36,254 nt of DNA from CALMFQ01 sp964495595. Its GTDB lineage: Bacteria; Pseudomonadota; Gammaproteobacteria; Burkholderiales; SCOH01. The notes beneath the pieces are model-generated. The model ran no database searches. It saw nothing but the letters and a program-made list of their open reading frames with translations, and was not told where the DNA came from. Positions 26,780 through 35,203 of the stretch are shown here, one piece after another; the first letter of the stretch is position 1, and every line of letters begins with the position of its first letter. Location: contig CAZBWH010000026.1 of assembly GCA_964495595.1 (NCBI GenBank), forward strand, positions 1 through 36,254, given 5' to 3'. Made by a program: the position numbers and the translations under genes.

Positions 26780-26802
26780 GACAAGTCCTTTTTCTTGCGT
26801 TA

Positions 26803-27699
26803 TCAATCGGAAAAAACAGATCTTTTGGCGGGCGAAGCATGCAGGCTGCACAGCAAAGCCAGTGGCAGACGGCCGAAAATCAGCCCTGCGCTGTAACACA
26901 GGCCAAAGGCCAGAATGGCCTGTGCCGGGGCGTAATCGCGAAAGCAGAACAACATGCCGGCCTGGATGGTGCCAACACCCGCCGCGCTGACCGGCAGATT
27001 GCCCACCAGAAAGATCGCGGGCACTGCGGCCAGTAGCACAGGCAAGGGCACGGCAATGCCAAATGCCGGCAAGGTGCAGTAAAAGAAAACGATGAATGCG
27101 CCGAAATAGATGCACCGGCCGGCGATTACGGCCGCCAGATCGCGCCAGCGAAACAGGCGCAACGCTGCCAGCAAGGGCATCCGCTGCAGCCCGCGGACAT
27201 TGCGCCGCAGCGCTGCCGCCAGCAACAGGCTCAGCAAGACGAATGCGGCTGCGGTTCCTGCCACCGACCGGGCGAACAACCCGGTCGACTGCCAACCGGG
27301 AAGCGCCAGCAGCGCCAGCGCTATCAGCTCCGCCCACATGTACACCGCCATCACCCCGGCCGCACGCGCAGTACCGATGCCAGCCCTGCGGCGCAGGAAC
27401 AGACCGATGCTACCTACCGCCAGAGCGTAATTGACGATCTGCCACAGGTAGCTGTGGCCACGCAGCATGGCGATCTCCACCCAAGGCTGCGGCAGTCCGG
27501 CACGGTGGAACAAACTGTGCAGATTGGCGCTTTCCACCAGCCACCAGAGCAGCACAAACAGCATCAGCCATGCACTGAACGATGCGATATCGGCGTGGGC
27601 CAGCGCTGCCAGCAATGCCCGCCAGTCCTGCAACCACACCAGTGCGCCAGTGAGTACCACACCGGACAGCCAAGGCAGCCAGCGGCGCAGATCCCTCAT
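26803..27699 (-). CDS. Flippase-like integral membrane protein (LPG synthase TM / UPF0104 family)
   Basis: This 298-residue protein is almost entirely hydrophobic, with about seven or eight membrane helices. It has the family-typical GNLPVSAAGVGTIQAGMLF segment, comparable to the LPxSxxGLGxxE motif of YbhN and the MprF flippase domain. Such proteins are thought to move lipids across the inner membrane, and no synthase domain is attached. The ATG at 27699 overlaps the adenylate-forming gene's stop codon (27696-27698), a sign of translational coupling. The Ntn-hydrolase start follows 23 bases later. In this operon it may export or flip the product made by the two upstream enzymes (inference). 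Confidence 0.82.
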   Translation of the reverse strand: MRDLRRWLPWLSGVVLTGALVWLQDWRALLAALAHADIASFSAWLMLFVLLWWLVESANLHSLFHRAGLPQPWVEIAMLRGHSYLWQIVNYALAVGSIGLFLRRRAGIGTARAAGVMAVYMWAELIALALLALPGWQSTGLFARSVAGTAAAFVLLSLLLAAALRRNVRGLQRMPLLAALRLFRWRDLAAVIAGRCIYFGAFIVFFYCTLPAFGIAVPLPVLLAAVPAIFLVGNLPVSAAGVGTIQAGMLFCFRDYAPAQAILAFGLCYSAGLIFGRLPLALLCSLHASPAKRSVFSD

Positions 27700-28910
27700 G
27701 CGGCGCTCGCCAGCGTTGCGGGTTTGCCGACCAGCGAGGTAATGGCCTTTTGCTTGACCTTGCCTTCCCGATCCAGCGAATCGACATACTCCACCCGGAG
27801 ATTGACCGGCTCGCGGATCACTTCCTGCAAACGGTGCAATAGCTTCTGCACCCGTTCGTCATTGAAAGACGGCCCCTTGACCAGCTTGACCAGCGACTGC
27901 TCGACGCTTTCCTGCACAAACCGGAATTCGAGCATCAGCCCCGGATCGCTCTTGATAAAGGTAGTAAAAGCATTCAGCAACTTGAGGCTGGACAGCCTGC
28001 CACCCGATGGCAGCACGAATGCATCGTCGGCCCGGCCATCGAACGCCTTGAGCACCGGAAACGCGCTGCCACAGCCACAGACGCCCTCACCCTTGCGGCC
28101 CAGATCGCCAATGCGGTAACGGATGAACGGCATGGTCGGGCTACGCAAGGTGGTCAGTACGATTTCGCCCACTTCACCCGGCGCAACTTCGTTGCCATCG
28201 GCGTCAAGGAACTCCACCCAGACATTGTCGGTGAACAGATGGTAGCTGCCGTGCGGGCACTGGGACGCGACCATCCAGGTCTCTTCGGTCGAATATTCGT
28301 CGTACACCGGGCAGTCGAACACCGACGCGATGAAATCACGCTGTGCCTGGGTCGACATCTCCGAGTTCACCGAAATGAAGCGCGGCCGGATGACGGCCAG
28401 ATCGGCCGGCGTGACGTGATGGGCAATCTCCATGATGATCGAGGCGTAGCCGACCAGCAGATCGGGCTTTTCCTCCCGCAACCGGCGAATCTGCTCCTGC
28501 ACTGGAATCATCGACGGGATATGCGCCGTCTGGAACAGCTTGCCAAAGCCCACGCTCGGCGTGCTGACCTGGGTATATTTGATGTACACGATCTTGTGCC
28601 ATGGCCGGTAGCCGATCATGGTGTAGACACGCAGGCTGGTGGCCAGATAGTACGCATACGTTACCGGATTGAAGACAAAATTCACCGCCTTTCCCGATGA
28701 CCCCGTGGTGGCCGAATGCTTGCAGTCATCCAGCCGGGTGCCGTCTGCCAGCAGGCGATGCGGAAAATGCGCCTGCAGCTCGCTCTTGGTAAAAAAAGGT
28801 AGCGTGTGCAGATCGCCGGCAGTAAATCGCTCTAGATCAACTCCCGCCCGGGCGAACGCATCGCGGTAATACGGCACGTCGCACGCTGCCTGCTTCACGG
28901 TGGCAATCAA
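27696..28910 (-). CDS. PaaK-like adenylate-forming enzyme, main reading frame
   Basis: This open frame encodes 404 residues of a phenylacetate-CoA-ligase-like adenylating enzyme, which activates a carboxylic acid as acyl-AMP and often transfers it to CoA. Visible motifs: the phosphate loop HSATTGSSGK (66-73), YSTEE (206-210), and RYRIGDLG (264-271). A probable zinc knuckle, VCGCG, is also present. A typical enzyme of this type is about 430-440 residues. The missing N-terminus is found upstream in the same frame behind a TAG at 28926-28928 and a start at 29003. With that part the length would be 435. The gene is therefore either inactivated or translated by restart (TTG 28910, GTG 28901) or readthrough. 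The substrate acid is unknown. Confidence 0.8.
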   Translation of the reverse strand: MIATVKQAACDVPYYRDAFARAGVDLERFTAGDLHTLPFFTKSELQAHFPHRLLADGTRLDDCKHSATTGSSGKAVNFVFNPVTYAYYLATSLRVYTMIGYRPWHKIVYIKYTQVSTPSVGFGKLFQTAHIPSMIPVQEQIRRLREEKPDLLVGYASIIMEIAHHVTPADLAVIRPRFISVNSEMSTQAQRDFIASVFDCPVYDEYSTEETWMVASQCPHGSYHLFTDNVWVEFLDADGNEVAPGEVGEIVLTTLRSPTMPFIRYRIGDLGRKGEGVCGCGSAFPVLKAFDGRADDAFVLPSGGRLSSLKLLNAFTTFIKSDPGLMLEFRFVQESVEQSLVKLVKGPSFNDERVQKLLHRLQEVIREPVNLRVEYVDSLDREGKVKQKAITSLVGKPATLASAA

Positions 28911-28925
28911 CTGCTGTTCGGCCCA

Positions 28926-29003
28926 CTACCGATGAGTTGTGGCCGAGCGCTTCGGATGCCAATGGACTTCCAGTGCCGCTTTGAGATGCTTGACCAGTTC
29001 CAT
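28926..29003 (-). pseudogene. Separated N-terminal segment of the PaaK-like enzyme, ending in TAG
   Basis: An ATG at 29003 with a GAGGTG ribosome-binding site, 7 bases after the GNAT stop codon, opens 25 codons ending WHPKRSATTHR-TAG. The frame continues as WAEQQLIATVKQ into the downstream ligase. A Trp/Gln-rich stretch before the VPYYR motif is normal for the family N-terminus. The simplest reading is one gene (27696-29003) with a single nonsense codon. Alternatives are a sequencing error, programmed readthrough or a short leader peptide. Confidence 0.65.
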
Positions 29004-29010
29004 GCCCACC

Positions 29011-29898
29011 TCACGCACCGGCCAGCGCGGGCTGCAAGTCCTGCGGCGCCGCGTCGACAAATGACGGCCGCCACACCGACAAGCCGAAGGTCTTTGCCAG
29101 ACGCAGCCCTGCCAGCGCGGCAGCAAAACGGCGGTTGATCGTCGCCACATACAGCATCGCATCGCCGCGATGTTGGAAATCAAATCCAGCGGGCAGCAAT
29201 TTATGAATCCGCAACTGCGGGAAAATGTTGCCTTTCTTCACCGAGCCCGGAAAGGCCTCGCGGATGAACCAAGGATTGCTCTCATCCAGTGGCTGCAAAT
29301 GGTGGCGTCGGGTGTATTTACGTCCAAGCTCCAGCACAGCCGCATCGGGACGGTAAATGGTATTGCTGAACATCCAGTCCAGCCGGCGGAAACCATCCAT
29401 CACCAAGGGGTTAACCGTCAGCGTAGCGATAGCAAACTTGCTCACCCCTTCCATTTCGCCAAACATCCGCCCGGCTGCGAAAAACGCCGCCCACGCCAGC
29501 CGCGAGCCAGCGCCCGATCCGCGAAAATCAGGGTGATTCATGCACTCTTCAAAGCTCATGAAGCCGACATCACCGACCCGGTCGAGCGTGGTCACGACAA
29601 AACCACTGACGCGGCCACCCGTGGTGGCATAAATCAGCCAATCACGCTGAGACAGATATTGATAGAAGTCCATTTGCGCATTCCAACAAGCTTTCTCGAC
29701 CTCCTGGCACATACGCAGCACCGGATGCCGCGCATCGCAACGCACCGAACGCAGGTTAAGCAGAAACATGGCCTCGCTGCCGTTATCGAACAGCGGCTGC
29801 ACCTCAGGCATCAGACGGTAGTGCCCCCGTGGCAGGTAATCCCGGTACGGCGCCTGGGCCGCTGCTTGCACATCAACCGCACAATAATCTTCCAGCAT
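29011..29898 (-). CDS. GNAT-fold acyltransferase, possibly FeeM-like
   Basis: The protein has 295 residues from the ATG at 29898, chosen for AAAGGAG 5-6 bases upstream; the open frame extends to 29991. The acyl-CoA binding loop of GNAT enzymes is visible as DFRGSGAGSRLAW (RGSGAG at 126-131). It is preceded by the expected strands (WLIYATTGGRVSGF, GDVGFMSFEECM). GNAT enzymes move an acyl group from CoA or ACP to an amine. The size and the N-terminal half recall N-acyl amino acid synthases of the FeeM group, but I cannot confirm that. It is the first gene of the four-gene operon, 7 bases before the restart of the ligase gene. Confidence 0.68.
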   Translation of the reverse strand: MLEDYCAVDVQAAAQAPYRDYLPRGHYRLMPEVQPLFDNGSEAMFLLNLRSVRCDARHPVLRMCQEVEKACWNAQMDFYQYLSQRDWLIYATTGGRVSGFVVTTLDRVGDVGFMSFEECMNHPDFRGSGAGSRLAWAAFFAAGRMFGEMEGVSKFAIATLTVNPLVMDGFRRLDWMFSNTIYRPDAAVLELGRKYTRRHHLQPLDESNPWFIREAFPGSVKKGNIFPQLRIHKLLPAGFDFQHRGDAMLYVATINRRFAAALAGLRLAKTFGLSVWRPSFVDAAPQDLQPALAGA

Positions 29899-30068
29899 GA
29901 TTTCTCCTTTGAGTTGCCTGTTTTCCTGGGTCGACACATCTGGTTCGGCACGAAACAACAGCACGACAACAGCGCAGCAAATATTCGACATCGATCACAA
30001 TTCGATTCAACCCGAAAATTCGGCGCGCATTTTCATACATCCAATGCGATATGCCAAACGATTTTCTA

Positions 30069-30089
30069 AAAAATAACACTGTTATTTTT
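30069..30089. repeat. Palindrome at the presumed transcription start
   Basis: AAAAATAAC-ACT-GTTATTTTT has perfect 9-base arms. It lies just after the -10 element of the minus-strand operon, over the expected start of transcription. It may be an operator or a weak terminator-like hairpin. Confidence 0.55.
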
Positions 30090-30090
30090 A

Positions 30091-30119
30091 TTTATATAGT
30101 TACGTTTGTAACTGTTCAA
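30091..30119 (-). promoter_or_regulatory. Promoter of the four-gene operon with an embedded palindrome
   Basis: On the minus strand TTGAAC (30119-30114) and TATAAA (30096-30091) are 17 bases apart. The spacer contains the palindrome GTTAC-AAAC-GTAAC (30112-30099), an ideal position for a repressor. A further CGTTA/TAACG inverted repeat lies near 30137-30151. The leader to the ATG at 29898 would be about 185 bases. Confidence 0.65.
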
Positions 30120-30352
30120 TCGTAAAAGTTCAATTGCGTTATTAATTAACGTAATACTCACCGAATCGCCGCTATCCCCCTAGCCAGCGCCCCACATGAC
30201 AAACCCTCCCCTTCGCCGCGTTGGCCATGGCACAACATGCAATCAACACGACGAAAAACACCCACAAACTTCATTTTGCATATTTCTTTCAAGCCACTGC
30301 ACACCGGTGCAGGTGCGCAACCTGGCTGATTCCGGTAGAATCGCCGCGCTTG
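30120..30352. other. Intergenic region upstream of the glycine riboswitch
   Basis: No gene is seen. An AT-rich part with the CGTTA/TAACG repeat is followed by mixed sequence. TAGAAT at 30336-30341 is a possible -10 element for the riboswitch transcript, placing its start at about 30348. A good -35 element is lacking. Confidence 0.5.
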
Positions 30353-30550
30353 TTGCAGGAGAGCGCTTCCGGTTGCGGAAGCCGCCGAAGGCGCAACCTC
30401 ACCCGGAATCGCTCAGGCAAAAGGACTGCATCACATCTGGCCATTCCCATGGCCAATCAACTCTGGAGAGTGGCGGAAACCCGCCCGCCGAAGGGGCTAA
30501 CGGAAAACCGACGTTTTCCGGAAAATCTCAGGTGAACAGGACAGAGGGGT
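30353..30550 (+). promoter_or_regulatory. Tandem glycine riboswitch
   Basis: Two glycine aptamers are recognisable. Each has GGAGAG (30358 and 30465), CCGAAGG and a closing AGGAC. Aptamer 1 is closed by TGCAG/CTGCA, aptamer 2 by CTCTG/CAGAG. The linker carries a small extra hairpin, GGCCAT-TCCC-ATGGCC. It lies directly upstream of gcvT, where glycine binding normally raises expression of the glycine-cleavage genes. Confidence 0.92.
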
Positions 30551-30589
30551 GAACCTACAATGCAGTTATTTACTGACCAAGGATCCCCG

Positions 30590-31684
30590 ATGAGCGCCAC
30601 GCCTCAACGCACCCCGCTGTTCCAAGCCCACGTCGACTGTGGCGCCAAAATGGTTGATTTTGCCGGCTGGGAAATGCCGATCCATTACGGCTCACAACTC
30701 AAGGAACACGAAATCGTCCGCAGCGATGCCGGCATGTTCGATGTCTCGCACATGACGGTGATCGACCTCACCGGCCCCGACACCCAAGCCTATCTGCAAA
30801 CCTTGCTCGCCAACGATGTCGCCCGGCTGGGCTTCAAAGGAAAAGCGCTGTATTCCGGCATGCTCGACGACACGGGCGGGGTCATCGATGACCTGATCGT
30901 TTATCTAACCGACTACGGCTACCGGGTAGTGGTAAATGCCGCTACTCGCGCCAAGGATCTGGCGTGGATGACCAAGCATCTTGAGGGCTTCAACGCCAAA
31001 CTCACCGAACGTGACGACCTGGCGATGATCGCGGTGCAAGGCCCGAATGCGCTGGCCAAGGCTGCCGAAGCCGCTGGCGAGGCCAAAGCCGACGTCATCA
31101 GGCAACTCAAGGTATTCCAGGGGCTGCCGGCGGGTGAATGGTTCATCGCCCGCACCGGCTACACCGGCGAAGACGGGCTGGAAATCATGCTGCCGGCCGA
31201 AGAAGCCAGCGATGTCTGGATGGCCTTGAAAGAAGCGGGCGTCTCCCCGGCGGGCCTGGGCGCCCGCGATACCTTGCGACTGGAAGCGGGCATGAATCTG
31301 TACGGCCATGAAATGGACGAAACCGTCTCCCCGCTGCAGGCCGGCATGGGCTGGACCATCGCCTGGGAACCGGCCAAACGCGATTTCATCGGTCGCAAAG
31401 CGCTGGAAACGCAAAATGCCGCTGGCGTGCCGTTGAAACAGGTCGGTCTGGTACTGGCAGGCAAAGGCGTGTTGCGCGCCGGGATGAAAGTCGTTGCCGA
31501 GGGGATCGGCGAAGGCATCACTACCAGCGGGACGTTCTCCCCAACCCTGAAGCAATCGATCGCCATGGCGCGGGTGCCGGCCGCTACCGGCGCAACCGTG
31601 CAGGTGGAAATCCGTGGCAAGCTGGAACCGGCACGGGTCGTAAAAATGCCGTTCGTGCGCAACGGCAAGCAGGTTTTCGAATAA
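30590..31684 (+). CDS. gcvT: GcvT, aminomethyltransferase (T-protein)
   Basis: GcvT takes the aminomethyl group from lipoyl-GcvH, releases ammonia and forms 5,10-methylene-THF. The start at 30590 has AAGGA 6 bases upstream and gives 364 residues, the E. coli length. An in-frame ATG at 30560 would run back into the riboswitch end. The family start RTPLFQAHVDCGAKMVDFAG is present. LYSGMLDDTGGVIDDL in the folate-binding region and RTGYTGEDGLEI are also seen, plus the C-terminal barrel. It is the first gene of the riboswitch-controlled gcvT-gcvH-gcvP group, 86 bases before gcvH. Confidence 0.97.
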   Translation: MSATPQRTPLFQAHVDCGAKMVDFAGWEMPIHYGSQLKEHEIVRSDAGMFDVSHMTVIDLTGPDTQAYLQTLLANDVARLGFKGKALYSGMLDDTGGVIDDLIVYLTDYGYRVVVNAATRAKDLAWMTKHLEGFNAKLTERDDLAMIAVQGPNALAKAAEAAGEAKADVIRQLKVFQGLPAGEWFIARTGYTGEDGLEIMLPAEEASDVWMALKEAGVSPAGLGARDTLRLEAGMNLYGHEMDETVSPLQAGMGWTIAWEPAKRDFIGRKALETQNAAGVPLKQVGLVLAGKGVLRAGMKVVAEGIGEGITTSGTFSPTLKQSIAMARVPAATGATVQVEIRGKLEPARVVKMPFVRNGKQVFE

Positions 31685-31770
31685 TTCATTGCAGTCCAAT
31701 ACGTGGCGGGTTATGGCCCTTGGCCTAACCCACCCTGCCTCTAATTTCCCAGAAATCACAGGAGTGAAGC

Positions 31771-32157
31771 ATGAGCAATATCCCGGCAGAGCTGAAATAC
31801 GTTGATACCCACGAATGGCTGCGTGCCGAGGCTGACGGCACGGTTACCGTCGGCATTACAGATCACGCACAGGAATTATTGGGCGATGTGGTTTATGTCG
31901 AGCTGCCGGAAGTGGGCGCTACGCTGGCAGCGGGGGCAGAAGCGGGGGTCGTGGAATCAGTCAAGGCCGCTTCCGACGTTTATTCACCGATTGCCGGCGA
32001 AATCGTTGCCATCAATCAGGCGCTGGTCGACGCACCGGAAAAGGCCAACCAGGACCCATACGGCGAAGCCTGGTTCTTCCGCATCAAGCCGGCTGACGCC
32101 AACGCGCTGGACGGCCTGCTCGACGCCGCCGGCTACGCTGCCGAAATCGGTCAGTAA
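31771..32157 (+). CDS. gcvH: GcvH, lipoyl carrier (H-protein)
   Basis: This 128-residue protein shuttles the aminomethyl intermediate on a lipoyl arm between P, T and L proteins. The lipoylated Lys is K65 in ESVKAASD, and the start is marked by a GGAG ribosome-binding site. Length and fold markers (GITDHAQELLGDVVYVELPE, NQDPYGEAWFF) are normal. It sits between gcvT and gcvP in the same direction. Confidence 0.98.
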   Translation: MSNIPAELKYVDTHEWLRAEADGTVTVGITDHAQELLGDVVYVELPEVGATLAAGAEAGVVESVKAASDVYSPIAGEIVAINQALVDAPEKANQDPYGEAWFFRIKPADANALDGLLDAAGYAAEIGQ

Positions 32158-32172
32158 ACCTGACAGCAAAAC

Positions 32173-32276
32173 CTCGAACCGCAGAGAACACAGAGCACTC
32201 AGGGCTTTCACAGAGAAAAGCCAAATCAGGTTTCTCGGTGTAAACCCCGGGCGCTCTGCGTGCTCAGCGGTTCAAG
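32173..32276. repeat. Long imperfect inverted repeat between gcvH and gcvP
   Basis: Two arms of about 48-50 bases (32173-32222 and 32229-32276) are complementary with scattered mismatches around a 6-base centre. The outer arms contain GAACCGCAGAG-type sequence rich in CAGAG units. It resembles dispersed intergenic hairpin elements of proteobacteria. It has no coding capacity and no T-run. In the mRNA it would form a large hairpin just upstream of gcvP. Confidence 0.7.
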
Positions 32277-32306
32277 ATTCTGAATTTCACGCCGGAATTG
32301 CCCTAC

Positions 32307-35189
32307 ATGACCATCACGCTCAACGCCCTCGAAAACCATCCAGAATTCATCCAGCGCCATATTGGCCCGTCCGAATCCGAACGCGCTGCCATGCTCAAGG
32401 AAATCGGTGCCAGCTCGCTCGATGAGCTGGTGGCGCAAACGGTACCGGAATCGATTCGCCTGCAGCAACCGCTCGCAGTCGCGGCCTCGCAGATCGAACA
32501 CGAAGCGTTGAGCGCACTGCAAGCCATCGCCAGCCAGAACAAGATCCTGCGTTCGCTGATCGGCATGGGCTATTACGACACCATCACACCGAAGGTGATT
32601 CTGCGTAACGTGTTTGAAAACCCTGGCTGGTACACCGCCTACACGCCCTACCAGGCGGAGATCTCCCAGGGCCGGCTGGAAGCGCTGCTGAACTACCAGC
32701 AAATGGTGATTGACCTGACCGGGCTGGAACTGGCCAACGCCTCGCTGCTGGATGAAGCCACAGCTGCGGCCGAGGCCATGGCCATGGCGCGGCGCATTTC
32801 CAAGATCCCGTCGAATGCTTTCTTTGTCGATGCCGCGTGTTTCCCGCAAACCATTGATGTGGTCAAAACCCGTGCCGGCTTTTTCGGTTTTGAGCTGATC
32901 ATCGGCCCTGCCGACCAGGCCGCACAAGCCGATGTTTTCGGCGCCCTGCTGCAATACCCGAACCAGCGCGGCGAACTGCTCGACCTGAGCGACATCCTCG
33001 CCGCACTCAAGGCCAAAGGTGCGATCAGCGCCGTCGCCACCGATCTGATGGCACTGCTGCTGTTGAAATCACCGGGCGAAATGGGTGCCGACATTGCCCT
33101 GGGCTCGGCACAGCGGTTTGGCGTGCCAATGGGCTTTGGCGGCCCACACGCCGCATTCTTCGCCACTCGAGACGAACACAAGCGTTCAGTTCCGGGCCGC
33201 ATCATTGGCGTATCGGTCGATGCCCGTGGCAAAAAGGCGCTGCGCATGGCACTGCAAACCCGTGAACAGCATATTCGCCGCGAGAAAGCCAATTCGAATA
33301 TCTGCACATCGCAGGTGCTGCTGGCGAATATCGCCTCGTTCTACGCCGTTTACCACGGCCCGCAAGGCTTGCAACGGATTGCCAGCCGCATTCACCGGCT
33401 GGCGGCGATTTGCGCCGAAGGACTGCGCCAGGCCGGCTTCACGGTCAGCAATGCCACCTTCTTCGACACATTTCAGGTCGAGACCGGCGCTGATACCGCC
33501 GCGATCCTGCAACGCGCCCAGCAAGCCGGCTACAACCTGCGTCACAGCACGGCGGGAGTGGTCGGTCTGTCGTTCGATGAAAAATGCAATCGCAATGACA
33601 TCAACATACTCTGGCACATATTCGCCGACGGCAAGGCTGCTGGCCTGCATGTGGATGCCATTGATATCCGGCTGGCGCTGGTCGACAAACCAATCCCGGA
33701 AGCGTTGCGGCGCAAGAGCGCCTACCTGACGCACCCGGTGTTCAACCGCTACCACACCGAACACGAAATGCTGCGCTACATCAAGCGGCTGGAAAACAAG
33801 GATCTGGCGCTGAATCACTCGATGATTTCGCTCGGCTCCTGCACCATGAAGCTGAATGCCACCAGCGAAATGATCCCGGTTACCTGGCCGGCGTTCGCCG
33901 ACATCCACCCGTTTGCGCCGCGTGACCAGGTGCAAGGTTACCTGCAAATGATTGCCGGCCTGGAAGGCATGCTCAAGGCGATTACCGGCTTTGACGCCAT
34001 CTGCATGCAACCCAACTCCGGTGCGCAGGGCGAATACGCCGGTCTGGTGGCAATCCAGCGTTACCACGCCTCGCGTGGCGACACGCACCGCAACATCTGC
34101 CTGATTCCCAAATCCGCCCACGGCACCAACCCCGCTACCGCACAAATGGCGCATTTGCAGGTCGTTGTGGTCGACTGCGACACCAGTGGCAACGTCGATG
34201 TAGCCGATCTCAAGGCCAAGGCCGGGCAACACGCCACCAATCTATCGTGCCTGATGATCACCTACCCGTCGACGCACGGCGTATTCGAAGAATCCATCAA
34301 GCAGATTTGCGACATCGTGCACAGCTTTGGCGGCCAGGTATACATGGACGGCGCCAACCTGAATGCCCAAGTGGGCCTGACCCAGCCAGCGCTGATCGGC
34401 GCGGATGTGTCGCACATGAATCTGCACAAGACCTTCGCCATTCCTCACGGCGGCGGTGGCCCCGGCATGGGCCCGATCGGCCTGAAAGCGCATCTGGCAC
34501 CGTTCGCCTCGAATCACGCCGTGGCACCGATCGAAGGCCCGCACCAGGGCCAGGGTGCGGTTGCGGCAGCCCCGTTCGGCTCGGCGTCGATCCTGCCGAT
34601 TTCGTACATGTACTGTGCGATGCTCGGCGCCGACGGCCTGCGCATGGCGACACAGGTGGCGCTGCTGAACGCCAACTACATTGCCAGCCGCCTCAACCCG
34701 CATTACCCGGTGCTCTACACCGGCAGCCAGGGCCGCGTGGCACACGAATGCATCATCGACATTCGTCCGATCAAGGCAGCCTGCGGTATCAGCGAAGTAG
34801 ATATCGCCAAGCGATTGATGGACTACGGCTTCCACGCCCCGACCATGTCATTCCCGGTAGCCGGCACCATCATGATCGAGCCGACCGAGTCGGAATCCAA
34901 AGCCGAACTCGATCGCCTGATTGACGCGCTGATCACCATCCGCGAAGAAATCCGCCAGGTAGAAACCGGCCAGTGGCCACAGGACAACAACCCGCTGAAG
35001 CACGCCCCGCACAGCCAGGCAGACGTGATCGGCACTGAGTGGACTCGCCCTTACAGCCAGCAGCAGGCAGTGTTTCCGCTGGATTGGGTCAAAGACAACA
35101 AATTCTGGCCATCGGTCAACCGTATCGACGACGTGTACGGCGACCGCAACCTGTTCTGCGCCTGCGTGCCAGTCAGCGACTACCAGTAA
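32307..35189 (+). CDS. gcvP: GcvP, glycine decarboxylase (P-protein)
   Basis: GcvP is the PLP enzyme that decarboxylates glycine and passes the aminomethyl group to GcvH. From the ATG at 32307 it has 960 residues, the usual single-chain form. A TTG at 32298 is an alternative, and the ribosome-binding site is weak. The PLP lysine is K708 in NLHKTFAIPHGGGGPG, close to E. coli K706. Other family blocks are FIQRHIGPSE, LLDEATAAAEAM and SCTMKLNATSEM. The open frame is intact. It is separated from gcvH by the inverted repeat at 32173-32276 but probably shares the riboswitch-controlled transcript. Confidence 0.97.
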   Translation: MTITLNALENHPEFIQRHIGPSESERAAMLKEIGASSLDELVAQTVPESIRLQQPLAVAASQIEHEALSALQAIASQNKILRSLIGMGYYDTITPKVILRNVFENPGWYTAYTPYQAEISQGRLEALLNYQQMVIDLTGLELANASLLDEATAAAEAMAMARRISKIPSNAFFVDAACFPQTIDVVKTRAGFFGFELIIGPADQAAQADVFGALLQYPNQRGELLDLSDILAALKAKGAISAVATDLMALLLLKSPGEMGADIALGSAQRFGVPMGFGGPHAAFFATRDEHKRSVPGRIIGVSVDARGKKALRMALQTREQHIRREKANSNICTSQVLLANIASFYAVYHGPQGLQRIASRIHRLAAICAEGLRQAGFTVSNATFFDTFQVETGADTAAILQRAQQAGYNLRHSTAGVVGLSFDEKCNRNDINILWHIFADGKAAGLHVDAIDIRLALVDKPIPEALRRKSAYLTHPVFNRYHTEHEMLRYIKRLENKDLALNHSMISLGSCTMKLNATSEMIPVTWPAFADIHPFAPRDQVQGYLQMIAGLEGMLKAITGFDAICMQPNSGAQGEYAGLVAIQRYHASRGDTHRNICLIPKSAHGTNPATAQMAHLQVVVVDCDTSGNVDVADLKAKAGQHATNLSCLMITYPSTHGVFEESIKQICDIVHSFGGQVYMDGANLNAQVGLTQPALIGADVSHMNLHKTFAIPHGGGGPGMGPIGLKAHLAPFASNHAVAPIEGPHQGQGAVAAAPFGSASILPISYMYCAMLGADGLRMATQVALLNANYIASRLNPHYPVLYTGSQGRVAHECIIDIRPIKAACGISEVDIAKRLMDYGFHAPTMSFPVAGTIMIEPTESESKAELDRLIDALITIREEIRQVETGQWPQDNNPLKHAPHSQADVIGTEWTRPYSQQQAVFPLDWVKDNKFWPSVNRIDDVYGDRNLFCACVPVSDYQ

Positions 35190-35203
35190 CCGAAGGATCA
35201 ATC

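Noticed and set aside
25334..27337. Longer start for the Ntn hydrolase at 27337
   Set aside because: The extra 186 codons run through the flippase gene in another frame. The ATG at 26779 has a ribosome-binding site and a signal peptide.
33186..34232. 348-codon minus-strand open frame inside gcvP
   Set aside because: It is antisense to conserved glycine decarboxylase sequence and lacks any family feature.
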